DNA of 35,283 nucleotides from DRTC01 sp964521025. GTDB lineage: Bacteria > Cloacimonadota > Cloacimonadia > Cloacimonadales > TCS61. The translations under genes and the position numbers were made by a program. Positions 31,272-35,283 of the stretch are shown here, piece by piece. Location: contig CAZFPK010000034.1 in assembly GCA_964521025.1 (NCBI GenBank), forward strand, positions 1 to 35,283, given 5' to 3'. Positions within the stretch are counted from its first letter, which is position 1. The number at the start of each line of letters is the position of its first letter. The notes below the pieces were generated by a model. It did no database searches. It saw only the letters and a program-made list of their open reading frames with translations, and was not told where the DNA came from.

Positions 31272-31445
31272 GGCAAAACTAACAAAACGAACAATATGAT
31301 TCATCATTGAAAATTTCTTGTTCGATAACTTGTCCGGCTTTTGACGGATTGGATATTGATTTGTTCTCAACTCCACGCTTCGCTTTGAAGTCGAGTCCAA
31401 TCAATTCCTTCATTCTTTCATTCCTTAACTCTTTCATTATAACAT
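31272..31445. repeat. Cluster of four word repeats upstream of the beta-barrel gene
   Basis: In order: AAAACTAACAAAACGAACAA (about 31275-31294), TTCATCATTGAAAATTTCTT (31301-31320) related to 9648-9667, CTCAACTCCACGCTTCGCTT with AGTCGAGTCCAAT (31367-31402), and iterated ATTCCTTCATTCTTTCATTC (about 31405-31424). The last encodes the C-terminal residues and stop of the UMP synthase gene. Confidence 0.7.
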
Positions 31446-32794
31446 TTCCAAGCTCGTTCCCGATAGACTTTCGCTTCTTTCTTTCTGTCTTCCGCTTTGA
31501 TGATTCCGCGTCCGACAATGATACAATCTGCTCCACCGTTTATTGCATCCTCGACCGTTATGTATTGCTGTCCCATCGCATCGCTTCCTCGCACTAATTT
31601 TACTCCGGGAGTCAGCAGCAGCATTCCGGCAGGAAATTTCGCTTTATAGCGTTTGATGTCTTCCACATCTTTCCCGTGACCGATAAATCCGGAAATTACA
31701 TTTGGAAATTTGCGAGCGATTTCGAAACATTTGCGGGAATATGTCTCATTAATCAAATTTCCTTTGGAACTCATTCTTGCCAGCACGAACGAACTTCTAT
31801 TCTCGATTCCGCCGAAAAGACCTTTCAAAATTCCTTCACCTGCCACCAGATGAACCGTTACGAATTCCGCCCAATCTTTGATTTTGTAAACTCCATTCCG
31901 ATACTGATGTTTCACCGTGTTTCCGATGTCTGCGAATTTACGGTCTTCGAAAATTATGAAGTCATATTTCTTTGAGTATTCCTGCAATTTGGGAACAAAA
32001 TTCTCATCGTAATCATCCAGCATATCCACATGAGTTTTCAGCATCACGATTTCGGAAGCAACTTCATCCAGAATTACGAAAAATTCTTTTTGGGAAGTTA
32101 CATCCAGCGAAAGAACCAGGTTGGATTTTTTCTCTTTGATTTTGTTTTTAAGTTTGATTGTAAGCGGATTTTCCGAAATTTCTTTTATTTTTTTTGGTTG
32201 GGAAATACTTGCTGTGAATTCTCGCACTTCTTGAACTTTTTTAGAAGAAATCAAATCTTTTTCCTGCAGCAAATCCAGAATTTCTTCCAAGGATAATAGA
32301 CTATGCAGTTCATATCCTGATTTTGCCAGATCTTTTTTTCCATTCGAAGAACGGTCTATCACAACCACAAAATCTTTGATTATCACACCTTCCTTTTCAT
32401 ACGCTTCCGCAGTTTCGATCTTGCTCGCTCCGGTTGTTATCAAATCATCGATTACCAGACATTTCGCACCTTTCTCGAATTTGCCGATGATGTTCTTTCC
32501 GGTTCCGTAAGCCTTTTCTTCCTTCCGCATATAAACCAGCGGTTTGTTCAGTTTGGAAGCTACTAACGATGCGATGGGAAGTGCTGTATATGGAATTCCG
32601 GTCAGCACATCGAAATCCATATCTTTGATTTTCTCTGCAAGAAGATTGGAAACTCCTTCCAGAATTTCGGGAAAACTTATCATATCCCGCAGATCGAAAT
32701 AGAAGGGCGAAACCAAACCACTCTTGAGCGTAAACTGTCCGAATTTGATTGCTCCTATTTTTTCTAATTCTAATACGAATTGTTCTTTTGTCAT
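31418..32794 (-). CDS. pyrEF: UMP synthase: orotate phosphoribosyltransferase / OMP decarboxylase fusion
   Basis: Last two steps to UMP in one 458-residue chain. About 1-190 is OPRT: IGAIKFGQFTLKSGLVSPFY and the PRPP loop VIDDLITTGAS (114-124). About 210-458 is OMP decarboxylase with LSLDVTS, MLKTHVDML, EDRKFADIGNTV (283-294, the Asp-Lys-Asp catalytic set), HLTPGV-like LLTPGVKLV and GQQYITVEDA, IIVGRGII. The decarboxylase wording (FEDRKFADIGNTVKHQY, IVGRGII) and the order OPRT then ODC are those of eukaryotic UMPS. AAGGAG is upstream of the start. The final residues (NERVKE) come from an intergenic repeat. A 5' fragment of a related gene lies 0.5 kb upstream. Confidence 0.95.
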   Translation of the reverse strand: MTKEQFVLELEKIGAIKFGQFTLKSGLVSPFYFDLRDMISFPEILEGVSNLLAEKIKDMDFDVLTGIPYTALPIASLVASKLNKPLVYMRKEEKAYGTGKNIIGKFEKGAKCLVIDDLITTGASKIETAEAYEKEGVIIKDFVVVIDRSSNGKKDLAKSGYELHSLLSLEEILDLLQEKDLISSKKVQEVREFTASISQPKKIKEISENPLTIKLKNKIKEKKSNLVLSLDVTSQKEFFVILDEVASEIVMLKTHVDMLDDYDENFVPKLQEYSKKYDFIIFEDRKFADIGNTVKHQYRNGVYKIKDWAEFVTVHLVAGEGILKGLFGGIENRSSFVLARMSSKGNLINETYSRKCFEIARKFPNVISGFIGHGKDVEDIKRYKAKFPAGMLLLTPGVKLVRGSDAMGQQYITVEDAINGGADCIIVGRGIIKAEDRKKEAKVYRERAWKCYNERVKE

Positions 32795-32883
32795 TTTATA
32801 TTTTCTCCTTTTATCTTAACTACAAATTAACACGATTTTTCACAAATTAGAAACTATTGAATTCAGCAAGATCACCTTAAAAT

Positions 32884-32924
32884 TCTCCTCTTGAGAGGAG
32901 TCCGACTTAAGTCGGGAGGTGTGT
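32884..32924. repeat. Family B repeat, right half
   Basis: CTCCTCTTGAGAGGAG hairpin, CCGACTTAAGTCGG hairpin, GGAGGTGTGT. Matches the right half of the complete copies, with compensatory changes in the second hairpin. Confidence 0.85.
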
Positions 32925-32928
32925 TTTC

Positions 32929-33246
32929 TTAAAATTTAATATCATCCAACTTATTTTCCAATTGAATATCGATAGATTTGTCAGACACTGTCTGACTAAT
33001 TCGAGAATATGTTATATAAAACTGCTTTTTAGAAAATTCGGAATTTCCGAATTTTCTTTTTGTATCTGATTCTATTAATTCCTTTTCGAGATAAATATTT
33101 TTTATTTGCTCATTAATAGTTGATTTTGCTTTATTGAATAATACCGCCATTTGATCTTGAGATAACCATACAGTTTCGTCTTCAAGATTAACTTGAAGCT
33201 TGGTTTTTCCGTCGTTTGCTTTATAAATTACTATTTCAGATGACAT
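32929..33246 (-). pseudogene. Truncated RhuM-family protein
   Basis: 105 residues. The first 70 (EIVIYKANDGKTKLQVNLED, ETVWLSQDQMAVLFNKAKST, INEQIKNIYLEKELI) match the start of RhuM-type proteins, including the helix-turn-helix-like segment. The family normally continues about 200 residues further with a YNLDVIISVGYRV block, which is absent. The end (FYITYSRISQTVSDKSIDIQ) is unlike it. A GGA site precedes the ATG, so a short product could still be made. Read as a truncated, possibly hybrid remnant wedged between two copies of the pyrE 5' end. Confidence 0.6.
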
Positions 33247-33301
33247 TTTATTATCCTTTTTAATTCTCTACGATTATAAGAGAAATTTATTTTTGTTATT
33301 T

Positions 33302-33418
33302 TATCATATCCTATAAATCGAAATAGAACGGTGAAACCAAACCGCTCTTGAGAGTAAACTGCCCGAATTTGATCGCTCCGATTTTTTCTAATTATAAGAT
33401 GAATTGTTCTTTGGTCAT
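33302..33418 (-). pseudogene. 5' fragment of a second pyrE (UMP synthase) gene
   Basis: The minus strand from 33418 reads MTKEQFIL, stop, LEKIGAIKFGQFTLKSGLVS, PFYFDL, stop, DMI. This aligns with residues 1-39 of the intact gene (start at 32794). I count about 15 differences in 117 bases: nine codons changed silently, one is conservative (Val to Ile) and two became stops. It retains an AAGGAG-type site upstream. Similarity ends after Asp-Met-Ile. Confidence 0.85.
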
Positions 33419-33434
33419 TATATGCTTTCTCCTT

Positions 33435-33677
33435 TTAAACAAACCATAGTTTAGATACAATGATTACAATGATTGCAATAACAGGTGCTTTTAAATATGC
33501 CAGATATTTGAGAAACTTCATTGGTATTATCAAAACAGAAATCCAACCACATATTCCATGTAATAAAAGAATTACAAATGCTGTAATGATTCCATACCAC
33601 CATCTTGTTATTACACTTACATAAAATGACGGACCGATAATAAACAAAAGTGTCCAATAATATTGAAAAGATGTCAT
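33435..33677 (-). CDS. Small integral membrane protein
   Basis: 80 residues, family not recognised. Mostly hydrophobic with probably two or three membrane segments: YYWTLLFIIGPSFYVSVI (about 6-23), IITAFVILLLHGICGWISVL (about 30-49) and APVIAIIVIIVSKLWFV (64-80). Basic residues lie between segments. The ribosome binding site TAGGAG seven bases before the ATG supports expression. No link to the neighbours is evident. Confidence 0.65.
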   Translation of the reverse strand: MTSFQYYWTLLFIIGPSFYVSVITRWWYGIITAFVILLLHGICGWISVLIIPMKFLKYLAYLKAPVIAIIVIIVSKLWFV

Positions 33678-33811
33678 TTTAACTCCTATAAGTCTTTTAG
33701 GAACAGTATTATTACCTATTATATTTATTCAAAATTAAAATAAATAGATTATTCAACAACAAACTAGAAAATTTCATTTTGTTCCGTTTTATTTTAATCA
33801 AAAATACTTTT

Positions 33812-34147
33812 TTATTCATTCCAAAATTCTTCAAAAAAAGTCTTATTCCTTTCCTGCAAATTAAAGAACTTTAAATTTCGTTCTCTGTTTTTCCATAAAT
33901 TGTTGCTAGCTTTACTAAAATCTGAAATTATGTTAGATAATTCTGATATATTATTGCACATATCCAGAAAACCATCAATTACTTTGTCATGTTGATAATC
34001 AAATGGAGGTTTAATAAGTAAAACGACCTTTAACAAATCTCGTTCACTTTTATTTGGTCTCTTTTTTTTTGCCATGTTATAAATTTTCAGGCACCTTTTC
34101 TTTATTCTGTCTTCTCTTCTTTTTGATAAATATTCCTTTAATCTCAT
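33812..34147 (-). CDS. Small basic protein of unknown function
   Basis: 111 residues, not recognised. The N-terminal 35 residues are strongly basic (YLSKRREDRIKKRCLKIYNM, AKKKRPNKSERDLLK), suggesting nucleic-acid or partner binding. The rest is predicted helical with Asn- and Phe-rich stretches (MCNNISELSNIISDFSKASN). AAGGA precedes the ATG. It starts 24 bp after the stop of the 348-residue nuclease-like gene, so the two probably form an operon and may work together. Confidence 0.6.
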   Translation of the reverse strand: MRLKEYLSKRREDRIKKRCLKIYNMAKKKRPNKSERDLLKVVLLIKPPFDYQHDKVIDGFLDMCNNISELSNIISDFSKASNNLWKNRERNLKFFNLQERNKTFFEEFWNE

Positions 34148-34171
34148 AACAAATCCTTTTAATAAACATTT

Positions 34172-35218
34172 CTATATTTCAATTATGTTATCAAAATCCA
34201 TTTCAGAAAAGTCATTTGGAATATTTCCAAATTGAGAAATAGATTTTTTGAGTTTTGATAAGATTAGATCATTATTAACTATATTATAACTAGGGTAGTT
34301 AGAAACAGCAACAATTGGATCTGTGAATTCTAAAGTATAAGAAAAATTGTTTAGCGAATAAGGATGATGATCAGTAAAAAAAATGAAATTAAATTTCTCC
34401 GAAATTAGTTCTTGATTATATGATTTCTTAAATTCTGATATTAATTGCTGAAAATTTTTATGTTGATTCTTTTTGTATTTAGGTAAATTCAAATCGATAA
34501 AAATTATGAAAGGGTATTTAGGGTCCTTCTTTAGTGCATCATTTATTTTTTTCGTGATATCTAGTTTAACATTACTAGGTGTTTCACCTTGCATTCCTAA
34601 TAATCCCTTTCTGTGTCTACTTTTTGCTTCAACTGCAATTAGTTGCCCATTATTAGTATTTTCTGCAAAAAATTCTGGATGTTTCTTCGAACGATCCTTT
34701 TTATTTGAGTAATTTATATCAAAATCTGCACGAATGAATACAGCAGTTACAAATAACTCATACAATGCTCCTTGAAAACCTTGCTTATTTTTTAACTTAT
34801 GAATAATGGTTTCCTGAAGTTCATTATTGTGTGCTATAGTATACAAATCATATGCTAATAATATATAAGACAGCATTGAACTATTTACTCTTGAATAGAA
34901 AATTCCATCTTTGTTTTTGGTCTGCTTTTTCTGAAAGTCTAACAATTCTTTATACCATTTGATAATTTGGTGTTGTTCAGATTCAGGTTTATTAATATTA
35001 GATTCCCACCATTTTTTTCCTAACATTAATTTCAGATAATCCATAAGAAAATCAGGGAAAGTTACCCATTCTTTATTCCATAATAGAGTTTTACCTACAG
35101 CAACACACTTGAAATCATCAGTATTACAATGAACGATTTTTCTTACATGTCCGTATTTTTTTATAAAATCTTTTTCCTTTTTTTCTTGTTGTTTAACTCT
35201 GTTTTCTATTTCCTTCAT
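34172..35218 (-). CDS. Uncharacterised protein with a PD-(D/E)XK-like core
   Basis: 348 residues, family not named with confidence. The centre contains GFQGALYELFVTAVFIRADF (Glu154), then KKHPEFFAEN (Pro181-Glu182) and GQLIAVEAKSRHRKG (Glu197-Ala-Lys199). The order helix-Glu, (P)E, ExK is typical of PD-(D/E)XK nuclease folds. After it come strands PFIIFIDLNLP and FNFIFFTDHH. The N-terminus is a charged helix. Only a weak ribosome binding site is seen at the ATG at 35218. It is followed after 24 bp by the 111-residue basic protein. Location at the edge of a repeat- and remnant-rich zone suggests an accessory, perhaps defence-related, role; that is inference. Confidence 0.65.
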   Translation of the reverse strand: MKEIENRVKQQEKKEKDFIKKYGHVRKIVHCNTDDFKCVAVGKTLLWNKEWVTFPDFLMDYLKLMLGKKWWESNINKPESEQHQIIKWYKELLDFQKKQTKNKDGIFYSRVNSSMLSYILLAYDLYTIAHNNELQETIIHKLKNKQGFQGALYELFVTAVFIRADFDINYSNKKDRSKKHPEFFAENTNNGQLIAVEAKSRHRKGLLGMQGETPSNVKLDITKKINDALKKDPKYPFIIFIDLNLPKYKKNQHKNFQQLISEFKKSYNQELISEKFNFIFFTDHHPYSLNNFSYTLEFTDPIVAVSNYPSYNIVNNDLILSKLKKSISQFGNIPNDFSEMDFDNIIEI

Positions 35219-35283
35219 TAATAAAATCTGGCTCTTTTTAGTTTTAAATGGGTAAATAGCATTTATTTAATATCCTGAAATTA

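Overview
The window is AT-rich Gram-negative bacterial chromosome. A lipobox lipoprotein of the CsgG type and a probable outer-membrane beta-barrel point to a two-membrane cell. Crowded intergenic word repeats, a mitochondrial-like EF-G and several fused or eukaryote-like nucleotide enzymes suggest a candidate-phylum lineage such as Cloacimonadota. That assignment is a low-confidence inference, since no rRNA or marker set is present.

Layout. Bases 1-5461 are on the plus strand: the 3' part of a DEAD-box RNA helicase, a gene-poor stretch with a decayed DUF1640-like ORF and a strong candidate structured RNA with its own terminator, a CsgG/TPR lipoprotein, and an EF-G of the spdEFG1/mtEFG1 type. 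From 5682 to the right edge every gene is on the minus strand. Read in transcription order (right to left), that strand carries an orphan nuclease-like gene pair, a small membrane protein, a pyrE fragment and RhuM remnant, pyrE-pyrF fused as UMP synthase, a beta-barrel protein, pyrB-pyrI, guaB, purM, purL (with fused PurS-like domains), purQ, then a 7.5-kb island of nuclease/ATPase genes, then purH, a purC-purE fusion, purD, purN and guaA.

Function. The biosynthetic genes cover most of de novo purine synthesis (PurD, N, L, Q, M, CE, H), both enzymes from IMP to GMP, and three pyrimidine steps (ATCase, OPRT, OMP decarboxylase). PurF, PurB, PurA, CarAB, PyrC and PyrD are not in the window. PurE is the class II type, which needs no PurK.

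Most striking features. (1) Two GxxExxY nuclease-like genes each lie between long inverted copies of an intergenic word repeat (35 bp and 30 bp), fitting exactly between a neighbour's stop codon and the next ribosome binding site. They look like miniature one-gene mobile elements. (2) A 69-bp palindrome sits in frame inside purD and adds 23 residues. (3) A modular hairpin repeat bounded by TTTGGAGT/ACTCCAAA recurs around the helicase, EF-G and guaA. (4) A 795-residue zinc-ribbon PD-(D/E)XK protein lies 20 bp upstream of a class V aminotransferase, inside the island that splits the purine genes. (5) Gene ends repeatedly run into intergenic repeats, which supply stop codons and C-terminal tails. 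(6) Fragments of a second pyrE and of a second ATPase gene record past gene replacement.
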